This document shows, one piece after another, positions 32,753 through 42,793 of a stretch of DNA of 64,000 nt (positions within the stretch are counted from its first letter, which is position 1; every line of letters starts with the position of its first letter). Origin of the DNA: Bartonella sp. AU55XJBT. GTDB taxonomy: Bacteria; Pseudomonadota; Alphaproteobacteria; Rhizobiales; Rhizobiaceae. A program made the translations under genes and the position numbers. The notes beneath the pieces are model-generated. The model did no database searches. It was given only the letters and a program-made list of their open reading frames with translations, and had not been told where the DNA came from. The DNA lies in NCBI RefSeq assembly GCF_028618525.1, contig NZ_JAQITC010000010.1:1-64000 (forward strand), given 5' to 3'.

Positions 32753-35635
32753 GTGAATATTAGGGGCTTCAAAAGGAAAGTATTTGTGTGTAAAAAATCC
32801 CTTCTGTCATCTATGGCAACAGCAGCAATTATACTGTTTAATGTTCAATTGAGTGCACATGCTAAATCTCTTAAAGTTTTTGATGGAAAAACCGTAACAA
32901 TACATGGAAATACCTATGATGCACTTCATGCAAAAAATGGCAGTAAAATCATCGGTAAGCATTTAACAGTAACACACTCAAACGATGCATACGCTATAAT
33001 AGCTGAAGGCTCTAACACTGCAATTGAATTGCTAGATGGCACAACAATTAAAGGAACTGCTTCTGACATTTTATTTGGTCTTGAAGTAAAAGAGGGTGCT
33101 ACGCTGAAAATGATCGGGGGAATCGTTACAGTTTCTCGCATAGGCGCTAACTTCTCGAACAGCAAGAGTGATAAAAACGAGCTAAGAAATGTGAAAATAT
33201 CAAGCAGTAAAAATAAAAAAACTCTTATTACAGGAATAGCTACTGACAAAGAAAGTAATGTCACTTTAGAAAATGTAACCGTTACACAAGCAAAACACGG
33301 CATAGTTGCATATAATCAATCTCAAATAATGATCTCTGGAGGATCATTTGAGGGAAAAGACGTAGGGATATATGCTGAAAACGGCAGCAAAATTACTTTA
33401 ATCAACAGTAAAGAAAGCGCTCCCCAAATTACGTCATCATCAAATGGCAAAGGAATCTATACAAATGGTTTACATTCTACCATCACAATGACGGGTGGAA
33501 AAGTATCCGGAGAAGAAGCATTACTTGCAGAAAACGGTGGATACATTAAGGTCACCGATGTTTCTCTAACAACAAATGGCCATGGGGTCGGTGCAGCAGC
33601 CGTTATCTCTGATAGTATGATTGAATTGTATGGAAACACAACGATTAAAAATACTGAAGTTGGGCTTGTGGCAATTAATGGTGGCAGAATTAAAATGGTT
33701 GGAGGAACCATTATGGCTTCCGCAACTGGCATTGGCTTTGTGAATAGTAAAAGCGATGAAAATAAGCTGGAAAATGTAACAATATCGACCGGTAAAGAGA
33801 AAAATTCAGGCAAAGGGATATTTCTAGAAAAAGAAAGTAGGATTACTTTAAAAAATGTAAAAGTGACTCAAACAGGCAACAGCATAATTGCAAATAATCA
33901 TTCTAAGATAACAGTCTCTGGAGGATCACTTGATTCAAGCTATGCAACAATATGTGCTCAAAATGGCAGCAGCATCATCTTAACCGATAATGCTCAAATT
34001 ACATCCCATGATGAAGGAGGCCTCTATGCAGAAGGTGCTGGATCCAAGATCACAATGACAACAGGAAGCGTGACAGGAAAATCTACGGCCTTAGAAGCAG
34101 ACAGAGGTGGCCATATTACGGTCACAAATGTTACTCTAAAAGCAACGAATGATGGCAGCGGTGTAGCTGCTGGTGCAGCTGCCTCTGGCTCTAACAGTGT
34201 GATTGAATTGCTTGGAAATACAACAATTAGTAATGTTAAAATCGGAATTGATGCGCAAAACGATAGCACAATCAAAATGATCGGAGGAACCATTAAGAGT
34301 TCCGAAGCTGGCGTTCACCTTTTAAAAAATAAGAGCAATAATAAACTGAAAGATGTAACAATACTAAATAGTAAGGACAATGCACTACTGATCAATGGAA
34401 TAATTGCAAGAAGAAGTAAGATTACTTTAGAAAATGTAACGGTTAAGCAAACAAACAATAGCATAGTTTCAAATAATGATTCTCAAATAACCGTTTCTGG
34501 AGGATCATTTAGCGCAAAAGGTGCAGCAATATATGCCCTAAAAGGCAGCACTATTACTTTAACTGACAATGCTCAAATTACATCATCTGATAACAGTGGG
34601 CTCTATGCAAAAGACTCAAAATCCACCATCACCATGATAGGAGGAACAGTCATTGCGAAAAAAGATGCATTTGTTGTAAGTAATAATGGACATATTGATG
34701 TGAGAGATGTTTCTGCAACAGCAGAAAACAGGGGGATAGCTTTTGAAAAATCTAACAACAATAAAACAGCAGAAGTTAATTTGACCAATACAAAACTTCG
34801 TATCAAAAATGGTACTGGAATGAATGCAAATGAATCAACTGGTAAAGTGAATCTCAGAAATTCAGAAATCCATGCTGATGTTTTATTGATAACCAAAGCT
34901 TCAGCTAAAAAAAATAATTCTGCCTTTACACTCAATGCCGATCATTCTGTTTTAAAGGGTAGAGTAGACTTTGAAAAAAATTTCAAAACAGTTTTTGATC
35001 TGCAAAACAATACAAAATGGACATTGAAAACCAGTACACAAGAAAAAGATGCTGATGGCAAGCTGCTCGATATTGCTCAAAGAGCACGTTCTGATGTTTC
35101 TGTTCTTAATCTCAATAACAGCTCTATTGTTTTTGCAGAACCAATAGAAGGACATTACCACACATTGCATATAGGTTCTGGAAAACCAGAGACTAAAGCC
35201 GTCTATAATGCAACAGGCAATGCACAGATTTCTTTCAATACTTTGTGGAATGATAGCAAGCCAATAACAGAGCAAAAAACAGATCGTCTTCTGATTCATG
35301 GTGATGTTTCAGGTACTACATTGGTTTATGTCACTGGACATTTAAAAAAGAACAATATTGAAGAAAATAATTCTACTCCTAGCAATATGCACGATTTTTC
35401 ACTGATTCAAGTTTTTGGAAAAGCAAATCTGAACTCTTTTAAACTAGCAAATGGCTATATCACAATAAGTGGTTCACCTTATAAATATATACTGAAAGCT
35501 TATGAAACAATGTCAAACCATAGTAAAAACAATGGTAAACAAAATCTTTCAGGAGAAAATAAAAAGTTTTGGGATTTTCGCTTACAGCCAGTACTTCTTG
35601 ATAATAACTCAAAAGTAAAAACTGTCGTGCCATAA
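32753..35635 (+). CDS. Autotransporter passenger (open part of a broken autotransporter gene)
   Basis: The frame opens with GTG (MNIRGFKRKVFVCKKSLLSS) and has an extended signal peptide ending AHA near residue 37. Then come long beta-helix repeats. The blocks 'ITLENVTV...NNSIV', 'GGSFSAKGAAIYA', 'SSDNSGLYA' and 'TITMIGGTV' recur with slight changes about four times. It stops at TAA (35633-35635), after KTVVP, exactly where the linker to the beta-barrel should begin. Bartonella autotransporters have such passengers, but this one lacks its own barrel. It is likely not surface-exported. Confidence 0.8.
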   Translation: MNIRGFKRKVFVCKKSLLSSMATAAIILFNVQLSAHAKSLKVFDGKTVTIHGNTYDALHAKNGSKIIGKHLTVTHSNDAYAIIAEGSNTAIELLDGTTIKGTASDILFGLEVKEGATLKMIGGIVTVSRIGANFSNSKSDKNELRNVKISSSKNKKTLITGIATDKESNVTLENVTVTQAKHGIVAYNQSQIMISGGSFEGKDVGIYAENGSKITLINSKESAPQITSSSNGKGIYTNGLHSTITMTGGKVSGEEALLAENGGYIKVTDVSLTTNGHGVGAAAVISDSMIELYGNTTIKNTEVGLVAINGGRIKMVGGTIMASATGIGFVNSKSDENKLENVTISTGKEKNSGKGIFLEKESRITLKNVKVTQTGNSIIANNHSKITVSGGSLDSSYATICAQNGSSIILTDNAQITSHDEGGLYAEGAGSKITMTTGSVTGKSTALEADRGGHITVTNVTLKATNDGSGVAAGAAASGSNSVIELLGNTTISNVKIGIDAQNDSTIKMIGGTIKSSEAGVHLLKNKSNNKLKDVTILNSKDNALLINGIIARRSKITLENVTVKQTNNSIVSNNDSQITVSGGSFSAKGAAIYALKGSTITLTDNAQITSSDNSGLYAKDSKSTITMIGGTVIAKKDAFVVSNNGHIDVRDVSATAENRGIAFEKSNNNKTAEVNLTNTKLRIKNGTGMNANESTGKVNLRNSEIHADVLLITKASAKKNNSAFTLNADHSVLKGRVDFEKNFKTVFDLQNNTKWTLKTSTQEKDADGKLLDIAQRARSDVSVLNLNNSSIVFAEPIEGHYHTLHIGSGKPETKAVYNATGNAQISFNTLWNDSKPITEQKTDRLLIHGDVSGTTLVYVTGHLKKNNIEENNSTPSNMHDFSLIQVFGKANLNSFKLANGYITISGSPYKYILKAYETMSNHSKNNGKQNLSGENKKFWDFRLQPVLLDNNSKVKTVVP

Positions 35636-36582
35636 ATACAAAGTATTTGATTATGCCAAATGCTCTCTTTTATAGTGGATTGACCGATATGTCTGAGCAA
35701 AGCGCATTGTTAGCTAATCTCAGAACATCTGTGTTGAGAAAACAACAAGGAAAACAGAATGGCTTCTTCTTATACACCTATGGAAGCACAGGAACATTAT
35801 CATCCGCGCGGGGGGGGGCCTCTTAAATATGGGTATGGTGCTGATCTTCGCTATGCCGCTCTTCAAGGAGGTGTCAACTTCACAGCGCTGGAAGGGCATA
35901 ATACCACAACCACATTTCAGTCTTGTCGGAACCTACGGACAGCTTTCTTTCACTCCAAAGGATATGAAAAACGCAGTGAAGAGCACCATTGATAAGTGGT
36001 CACTCACAGCCTATGGCACCCTACAACATAACAATGGTTTCTATCTTGATACACTTTATCCCATGGCATCCTAAAAGGAGAAATCGCCAATGCTCTCGTT
36101 GGCAAAACCGCAAAATTGAAAAATGCCAAGATGTTCACAATCTCCACAACTGTTGGCAAACAATTTGCCACCGGAATGGAAGGCATAATATTCGAACCTC
36201 ACGCACAATTTGCCTATCAACATTTGATGTTTGATACAATTTTAGATGCTAATAATCTGACCATTGACATGCAAAATCCTCATCAATGGATGATCCGTAT
36301 TGGCGGACGTTTGACCAAAACCATTGCCACTGAAAACAATCATCCTATGTCTTTCTATGGAAAAATCAACTTGATCAAAACCTTTGGGGATGATCGAGCG
36401 CTCCATATTGATAAGGATTATAAACTTGATCCTATGGGACCTGCAATTGAAGGCGGTGTTGCATCAATGCACAATTGTCCACGAACCTCTCCCTTCATGG
36501 TGATGTGAGTTATCAACAAAAGCTGCAGAAAACGGGTATATCGGGAGCAAGTTTTTCAGGCAGAATACGCTATCAGTTTTAA
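35636..36582 (+). pseudogene. Frameshifted autotransporter beta-barrel domain
   Basis: Pieces of a Bartonella autotransporter barrel can be read in all three frames. MPNALFYSGLTDMSEQSALL continues to about 35800 and GYGADLRYAALQGGVNFTAL follows in the next frame. Then come VGTYGQLSFTPKDMKNAV, GKQFATGMEGIIFEPHAQFA and the final strand FSGRIRYQF, which ends at TAA 36580-36582. Shifts occur near 35632, at the G9 run near 35811-35819, near 35916, near 36058 and near 36475. At least five single-base indels make this a pseudogene. Confidence 0.85.
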
Positions 36583-37045
36583 ATCAAAATGAGAAAAATA
36601 GCCTATTCATTCTATTCTATTTAACGAAAAAAAGGCAGCATATTGTGCTGCCTTTTTGGTTTATGACGATTTGTTTTTTAAGTGATTTTTAAAACAGAAA
36701 ACAGCAAAATATTTGAAGACTATCATTGATCATTGGAAATTTTTTACAAAAAACTCTTCTTTTATAAAGAATAAAGCTTAGCATTTTCCAATGAATAATG
36801 CCCAAAGCTCTAAAAAAGAGAACAACTAAACATAAAATGATAAACAAAAAACAGGGCAACACTGTCAAACGAAGAATTTATGTTAAAGTCACTTGTATAT
36901 TTTACAACCAAGGTTCTAATAGGATTTTTAATATTATAGCTCAAACACTATCCAGCAAATTCATGACTAAAAAAAATCCTATTATCCTCCCTTCCCTTTA
37001 AACAATGCCGCCAAACATCTTCAAAAACTTCAAAACAAAAAACGA
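36583..37045. other. Intergenic gap between the autotransporter remnant and dppF
   Basis: Apart from the terminator at 36634-36658 I see nothing coding. The small open frames here have no ribosome-binding site or family resemblance. Confidence 0.5.
36634..36658. terminator. Rho-independent terminator after the autotransporter remnant
   Basis: AGGCAGCA and TGCTGCCT form a hairpin around TATTG, followed by TTTTT on the plus strand; A-runs before it let it work on both strands. It lies between two converging units: the autotransporter (plus) and dppF (minus). Confidence 0.75.
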
Positions 37046-37828
37046 TCACGCTCTTTGTTCTCTATGAACAATAGGCTCAATACTGGCTTCAAAAAACACC
37101 TTTGTATAATCATGTTGTGCATGTAAATTACGCAATTCATCATTGCTAAGCTCTTCAAGAATAATCCCTTTATGCATAATTCCAACTCGTTCACAAATAT
37201 GGGCAACAACAGCAAGATCATGGGATACCATCAAATAAGTAAGCTTTTTTCTCGCACGTAACGATTTCAATAAGTTTAAAATTTCAGCCTGTACCGATAC
37301 ATCCAATGCAGATGTTGGCTCATCAAGCAACAAAACCTCTGGCTCGATAATTAAAGCACGAGCAAGCGCAATACGCTGACGCTGCCCTCCAGATAATTCA
37401 TGAGGATAACGATAAAGAAACGAAGAATTTAAGCCAACGGAATCTAAAGCATCCTCTACCCTTTCTCTTTGATTATCCATGCCATGGATTTTGAGCGATT
37501 CAGAAAGAACCGTATGAACCATTTTTCTTGGATGAAGGGATGCATAAGGATCCTGAAAAACCATTTGAATACGACGCAGAAAACTCTTGTCTCTTTTTTT
37601 TGCGACCTCTTCTCCATCAAAAAGAAATTTTCCACTATATTCTGGAATAAGCCCAACCAGTGTATTCAAAATAGTCGATTTTCCACATCCTGATTCACCA
37701 ATCAAACCGTAAGCTTCACCACGCTTAATATGAAAATTAACATTTTTAACAACGGTTACAGCCTTGTGCCTATGCCCAAACGTTACAGATAAATTAGAAA
37801 CATCAATAATATTCTCACAATTTGCCAT
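37046..37828 (-). CDS. dppF: Dipeptide/oligopeptide ABC transporter ATP-binding protein, DppF-like
   Basis: This 260-residue protein is counted from the ATG at 37828 ([17 protein letters not shown]); the open frame continues further upstream over dppD without support. It has the Walker A loop GESGCGKST, signature ELSGGQRQRIALARAL, Walker [12 protein letters not shown], and the H-loop SHDLAV. At 260 residues it is shorter than E. coli DppF and more like NikE. It overlaps the dppD stop by 14 bases and is the last gene of the operon. Confidence 0.9.
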   Translation of the reverse strand: MANCENIIDVSNLSVTFGHRHKAVTVVKNVNFHIKRGEAYGLIGESGCGKSTILNTLVGLIPEYSGKFLFDGEEVAKKRDKSFLRRIQMVFQDPYASLHPRKMVHTVLSESLKIHGMDNQRERVEDALDSVGLNSSFLYRYPHELSGGQRQRIALARALIIEPEVLLLDEPTSALDVSVQAEILNLLKSLRARKKLTYLMVSHDLAVVAHICERVGIMHKGIILEELSNDELRNLHAQHDYTKVFFEASIEPIVHREQRA

Positions 37829-38699
37829 GAGGAACCTCCTCAACACCATTAACAATCGTAGGATTATACAACCAATCAGGATCACGCTCAGGAACAGCCA
37901 AAACATCAACAGGATTATCAAGCCGTGGTAAACTTGCTAGCAAAGCCTTTGTATAAGGATGACAAGCGTGAGACAAATCAGAAGCAGGCAACTCTTCTAG
38001 CACACGTCCCGCATACATCACCAAAATACGATCACAAAAATCGGCAATCATATTCAAATCATGACTAATGAAAATAAGCCCCGTTCCAGACTTTGTCACA
38101 AGTTCATCTAATACGGATAAAACTTGTCGTCTAACCGTAATATCAAGAGCAGATGTTGGTTCATCAGCAATAATTAAATCAGGTTTCGGAATGAGCATCA
38201 TTGCAATCATCACACGCTGCCCCATCCCTCCAGATATTTCATGAGGAAAGAGACGCATCACATGTTCAGGATCACGAATATGGACAGATTCTAACATAGA
38301 TATGGTTCTCTCCCGCGCTTCAACTTTTGAAACACGGTAATGAATACGGTAAGCCTCCATAATCTGCTCCCCAATCCGTATGAGTGGATTAAGTGAATAT
38401 TTGGGGTCCTGTAAAATCATTGAAATACGCTTACCGCGGATTTTTCGCATCTGAGGTTCACTTGCAGTCAATAAATCAACATCCTCAAAGCGCATTTTTT
38501 TAGCTTTAACAATGGCTGATTTTGGACTCAGCTTTAGTATTGCCCGTCCAGTCATCGATTTTCCAGACCCAGATTCACCAACAATTCCAATTTTTTCTTT
38601 TCCGACAGAAAAGCTAACGCCGCGCACAACTTCTGAAATGCCGCGCGTTGTAGGAAAAGAAATACGTAAATCTTCTACTTCTAATAATTTATTATCCAT
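37815..38699 (-). CDS. dppD: Dipeptide ABC transporter ATP-binding protein, DppD-like
   Basis: This 294-residue protein is counted from the ATG at 38699 ([17 protein letters not shown]). It has Walker [10 protein letters not shown], signature [16 protein letters not shown], and Walker [14 protein letters not shown]. The C-terminal oligopeptide-transporter segment '[20 protein letters not shown]' is present. It energises import together with DppF. It overlaps dppC by eight bases. Confidence 0.9.
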   Translation of the reverse strand: MDNKLLEVEDLRISFPTTRGISEVVRGVSFSVGKEKIGIVGESGSGKSMTGRAILKLSPKSAIVKAKKMRFEDVDLLTASEPQMRKIRGKRISMILQDPKYSLNPLIRIGEQIMEAYRIHYRVSKVEARERTISMLESVHIRDPEHVMRLFPHEISGGMGQRVMIAMMLIPKPDLIIADEPTSALDITVRRQVLSVLDELVTKSGTGLIFISHDLNMIADFCDRILVMYAGRVLEELPASDLSHACHPYTKALLASLPRLDNPVDVLAVPERDPDWLYNPTIVNGVEEVPHGKL

Positions 38700-39627
38700 T
38701 GCGTGGATCCAATACATCACGAAGACCGTCACCTAAAAGATTGAAAGCAAGGCTTGCAAATAATATTGCGCAGCCTGGTATTGCCGCCAACCACCAATTT
38801 GTCATCATAAATTCCCGCCCTGAGGAAAGCATTGCCCCCCATTCAGGACTTGGAAGTTGAGCTCCCAACCCTAAAAATCCGAGGCCAGCAGCCGTTAAAA
38901 TAATCCCAGACATATCTAAAGTTAATCGGACAATCACTGAAGGAATACACATGGGTGCAACATGAAACAAAATTATCCGCCAAGCAGAAGCACCCTGCAA
39001 GCGAACCACAGAAACATAATCAGAAGAACGTATCGTTAAAGTCTCAGCACGTGCTAAACGTGCAATTGGTGGCCATGCTGCAATTGAAATTGCAATAGAA
39101 GCATTTTCTATCCCTGGTCCCAATGCAGCTGAAAAGGCAAGAGCTAAAATCAAACCTGGAAAAGCAAGAAAAATATCGACAATACGCATGAGCACAGTAT
39201 CAACCCATCCCCCCATATAACCAGAGACGGTCCCAACGATAAGGCCTATTGGACCGACAATAATGGTTGTAAGAAAGACAACATAAAGAGTAATACGGGA
39301 ACCAAAAACAAGGCGACTAAAAATGTCACGTCCTAATTCATCTGTCCCAAAATAATGCGCTATAGAAGGTGGCTGCAACCGATGCCCCAGATCATTGCTA
39401 AGAAAATCATGCGTAGCAATCCAAGGAGCAAAAAATGCACATATGATAATAATACAAATAATAAGCAAACCGAATACAGCCGAAAAGTTATGAAAAAACT
39501 TAACCAGTGCGTGATAAATTCTTTGTATGTTTGCTTGAATTATGGACCGTGGAACAGGGTCATTTAACCAAGAGCTCAAAGAAGATGATGATTGCGATTG
39601 ATGATGATTACTGACTGTCATATTCAA
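38692..39627 (-). CDS. dppC: Dipeptide ABC transporter permease, DppC-like
   Basis: This 311-residue permease has several membrane segments. The cytosolic EAA-type loop is 'DYVSVVRLQGASAWRIILFHVAPMCIPSVI', followed by 'GLGFLGLGAQLPSPEWGAMLSSGR'. The ATG at 39627 overlaps the dppB stop as ATGA. It forms the membrane channel with DppB. Confidence 0.92.
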   Translation of the reverse strand: MNMTVSNHHQSQSSSSLSSWLNDPVPRSIIQANIQRIYHALVKFFHNFSAVFGLLIICIIIICAFFAPWIATHDFLSNDLGHRLQPPSIAHYFGTDELGRDIFSRLVFGSRITLYVVFLTTIIVGPIGLIVGTVSGYMGGWVDTVLMRIVDIFLAFPGLILALAFSAALGPGIENASIAISIAAWPPIARLARAETLTIRSSDYVSVVRLQGASAWRIILFHVAPMCIPSVIVRLTLDMSGIILTAAGLGFLGLGAQLPSPEWGAMLSSGREFMMTNWWLAAIPGCAILFASLAFNLLGDGLRDVLDPRNG

Positions 39628-40697
39628 CGTGTCCTTGGATCAAAAATGCGATAAAGCAAATCAGAAAATAAATTAATGGCGACAAAGATAAATCCTACAA
39701 GTAAAGTACATCCTACAACTGCATTCATATCTCCAGCGAGAAGAGCATTTGTCAAATAATGTCCAAAACCAGGCCAAGCAAAAACTGTTTCCGTCAAAAC
39801 TGCTCCTTCTAATAAAAAAGCATAAGAAAGTGCAACAACGGTAATAACTTGAACAGCAGCATTCCGAAAAGCATGCCCCCAAACCGTTCGCGCCCACGAT
39901 AATCCCTTTACACGTGCCGTAATGATATATTCCTGATTGAGTTGCTCAATCATAAACCCACGAGTCATACGACTAATATAAGCCATAGCTCCGAAAGCCA
40001 AAATCAAAGCAGGCGTAATAATGTGACTAAAGACATTCCCAAAAGCCTCCCATTGTCCTTGGCTCGCAGTATCCCAAAGAAAAAATCCTGTTTTGGGTTC
40101 AAAAGAATATTCATAAAGAAAATCAAGTCGTCCTGGACCACCAACCCAGCTAAGTTTAGCATAAAAGATAAACAATGCCATAAGCCCAAGCCAAAATGTC
40201 GGCGTAGAATAACTCAAAAGTGTAAAAACACGGACAACATAATCAATAAATGAATCGCGATACATTGCTGCAAAAACACCAAAGGGAATTCCAAGAGTTG
40301 TGCCAATGACAATAGCGACCGTTGCAAGCTCTAATGTTGCAGGAAATACGCGCATAATATCTTCTAAAACAGGACGCCCAGACGTTAAAGCATCGCCAAA
40401 GTCAAACAAAAATACATTATGAAGATACTTCCAATATTGAACAATCAACGGCTTATCAAGACCCAGCTTATAATACATGGCATCATAAGCTTCCTGACTA
40501 ATATTATCACCAAGAATAGATAGAACAGGATCGAGGGGGAGAAGATGACCAAGAAAAAAAGTAATCGTCACCAACCCAAGCAATGTGATAAAAACTGAAA
40601 TAAGAAGTTTTAATCCCTTGAACAAAAAATCCCATAAAAATAATTTTTTCTGCTTTTCTGATACAGCTCTTTCAGTCTCTGAAAGTGGCAAAACCAT
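39624..40697 (-). CDS. dppB: Dipeptide ABC transporter permease, DppB-like
   Basis: This 357-residue membrane protein has the N-terminal 'GLVTITFFLGHLLPLDPVLSILG' and the EAA-type loop 'QEYIITARVKGLSWARTVWGHAFRNA'. The ending LSDLLYRIFDPRTR is also typical of DppB permeases. A 112-base gap with a hairpin separates it from dppA1. Confidence 0.92.
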   Translation of the reverse strand: MVLPLSETERAVSEKQKKLFLWDFLFKGLKLLISVFITLLGLVTITFFLGHLLPLDPVLSILGDNISQEAYDAMYYKLGLDKPLIVQYWKYLHNVFLFDFGDALTSGRPVLEDIMRVFPATLELATVAIVIGTTLGIPFGVFAAMYRDSFIDYVVRVFTLLSYSTPTFWLGLMALFIFYAKLSWVGGPGRLDFLYEYSFEPKTGFFLWDTASQGQWEAFGNVFSHIITPALILAFGAMAYISRMTRGFMIEQLNQEYIITARVKGLSWARTVWGHAFRNAAVQVITVVALSYAFLLEGAVLTETVFAWPGFGHYLTNALLAGDMNAVVGCTLLVGFIFVAINLFSDLLYRIFDPRTR

Positions 40698-40770
40698 TAT
40701 AAAAATCCCCTCTGTAGCGACAAAACATAAAGTGAATACCTTTTTTTATAGAATGGAACAATTTCTTATT

Positions 40771-40805
40771 AAGCATGTTCTGCAATTCTTCTCTATAACA
40801 TGCTT
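40771..40805 (-). promoter_or_regulatory. Hairpin between dppA1 and dppB
   Basis: AAGCATGTT (40771-40779) and AACATGCTT (40797-40805) form nine base pairs. Such stems after a binding-protein gene usually stabilise its mRNA and lower expression of the permease genes. No T run follows, so read-through is expected. Confidence 0.6.
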
Positions 40806-40809
40806 CTTT

Positions 40810-42411
40810 TTATTTTTCTGCTTCATTGTAGTAAAGTCTGTAACTATTCCAAACCCATTTTTTAACATCAGTTCCCATACCAACGGTATAATATGTCTGA
40901 AATAAATAAACCATAGGACCATGCTCTAGCACATAATGCTGTAAAGTACGATATTGCATAATACGCTTCTTAGGGTCTTGTTCAAACAAAGCATCCATCA
41001 CCATTTTATTAATATTTTCATCATAATATCCAGCGCGCCAAGCCAAATACATATTATGCTTTTTCGTAAATGTTGGATCAGGATTAAACACATGATTCAA
41101 TGAAGCAGGATGTCCATCAGGATCAGCACTCCCCCACCCCATAAGGGCCGTATCATAATTTCCACCACGTACACGACTCAATAATTGATTTTGAGCCATT
41201 TTTTCAATGGTAAGCTCAACACCAATTTTGTGTGCATTCGCTTGAATAGACTGTGCAACAGACGACATATAACTAAGGCTACCTACTAAAAGATTAGCTT
41301 TAAAGCCGTTAGGATACCCAGCTTCAGTAATTAACTGTTTTGCTTTTTTCAAATCTAACTTAAAAGGCAGACCTTCTTTTTCATCCAAAGCACCCGGAAC
41401 ACCTAAAGACATATAAGTTGCCCGCGGAATAGCAATCCCCTTCAAAACAGTTTTTCCAAGACCTTCATAATCAATCAAATAACGAAGTGCCAATCTGACC
41501 TTTTCGTTCGCAAAAATTGCATTCTTATTATTTAACGATAGATAAATAATCTGCGGACGCAAAACACGACTAATTTTGACTGCTCCCCCCTTTTTTTCAA
41601 GGTCTAAAATATCCTCTGAGGAGAGATCTCGCGCTATATCCACATCGCCTTTTTCTAAAAGAAGCCTTTGACTAGCTGAATCCGCTACATGTCGTACAAC
41701 AATCTGCTTAATTTTAGGCACATCCCCCCAATAATGCTGCGTAGCTTTTAATACAACTTTATCCCCTGGAGACCAACTTGCCAATTTATAAGGTCCAACA
41801 CAAGCCGAATGTGTCGCTAAATATTTATTCCCCATATCACCGTTAATACTCTGCGCTTCAATTGTTTTCCGATCAAGCAAAGCAGAAGCATAAGATTGCC
41901 CAATAACCGTCAATATGAGCTGAATAGGATAGGATTTATCTAATTTTAATTGTAAAGTCTTATCATCAAGAGCCTGAATATTTGTTTCAACATTATCTTT
42001 GGTAAATCCATAGTCCATTAAAGATTGAGCATAACTCAAGCCTAATTTAATAATCCGTCGCATTGACCATACGAGATCATATGCCGTTGCCGTTCTTCCA
42101 TCATCAAACTTTAAATCATCACGAAGATGAAAAACTATTCTTTTGCCATGATCTAAAACGTCCCAAGATTTTGCCATAGCAGGACGAATTTTTGTAGGAT
42201 CATGCTCATCATATTGCACAAGCGCGCTGCAAATATTCGTCAACAACTCACTCGTCACAACTTCAACAGTTTGTGCTGGATCAAAACTACTCATTGAATC
42301 GATATTCCATGCCATCACCAATATGTCCTTAGATGAGGCACTGAATGCTGATGTTACAACCCCATTAAAAAAAACTATTGTGCTTAATAAAACACAAATT
42401 CTTTTCAACAT
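40810..42411 (-). CDS. dppA: Periplasmic dipeptide-binding protein, DppA-like (copy 1, with the transporter)
   Basis: This 533-residue SBP family 5 protein has a signal peptide (MLKRICVLLSTIVFFNGVVT, cleavage after SAFSA). The core has 'NGDMGNKYLATHSACVGPYKLASWSPGDKV', 'LRYLIDYEGLGKTVLKGIAIPRATY' and the conserved tryptophan end VKKWVWNSYRLYYNEAEK. It captures peptides; DppA of E. coli also binds heme. It is the most divergent of the five copies and the only one leading the dppBCDF genes. Confidence 0.9.
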   Translation of the reverse strand: MLKRICVLLSTIVFFNGVVTSAFSASSKDILVMAWNIDSMSSFDPAQTVEVVTSELLTNICSALVQYDEHDPTKIRPAMAKSWDVLDHGKRIVFHLRDDLKFDDGRTATAYDLVWSMRRIIKLGLSYAQSLMDYGFTKDNVETNIQALDDKTLQLKLDKSYPIQLILTVIGQSYASALLDRKTIEAQSINGDMGNKYLATHSACVGPYKLASWSPGDKVVLKATQHYWGDVPKIKQIVVRHVADSASQRLLLEKGDVDIARDLSSEDILDLEKKGGAVKISRVLRPQIIYLSLNNKNAIFANEKVRLALRYLIDYEGLGKTVLKGIAIPRATYMSLGVPGALDEKEGLPFKLDLKKAKQLITEAGYPNGFKANLLVGSLSYMSSVAQSIQANAHKIGVELTIEKMAQNQLLSRVRGGNYDTALMGWGSADPDGHPASLNHVFNPDPTFTKKHNMYLAWRAGYYDENINKMVMDALFEQDPKKRIMQYRTLQHYVLEHGPMVYLFQTYYTVGMGTDVKKWVWNSYRLYYNEAEK

Positions 42412-42793
42412 TCTTTTTTCCCCATTTTATCTCTTCCTATTGTATTTTTGTACCTTTTCACACAAAGTGATTATGATTTTGGTCTTTCACCTTTTAAACA
42501 GCATGGTATCAAACATCAACTTCATTTAATCGAACCAAGCATCTATAAAATAATTCTCTCATACATCAAACTATTATTTAGGACGCTGAGAATCTGTATG
42601 ACCATAAACCAAAAATTTTCCAATATAACTTCCCATATTCATCTCTCCCTATAACTGACGTCAATCATATACGACACAATCCTCAGCAATTTCATCCTCT
42701 TTAAAAACTGAAGGGCTCTTACTTAGGAGAATATTTTCGTCATGTAATGACGCATCAAACTCCTTTTATCTTTGACGACACGAAAAGACACGC
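42412..42793. other. Gap between dppA copies 1 and 2
   Basis: It holds the dppA1 upstream region and a short hairpin, CGTCA-TGTAA-TGACG at about 42738-42752, after the dppA2 stop. No gene is supported. Confidence 0.5.
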
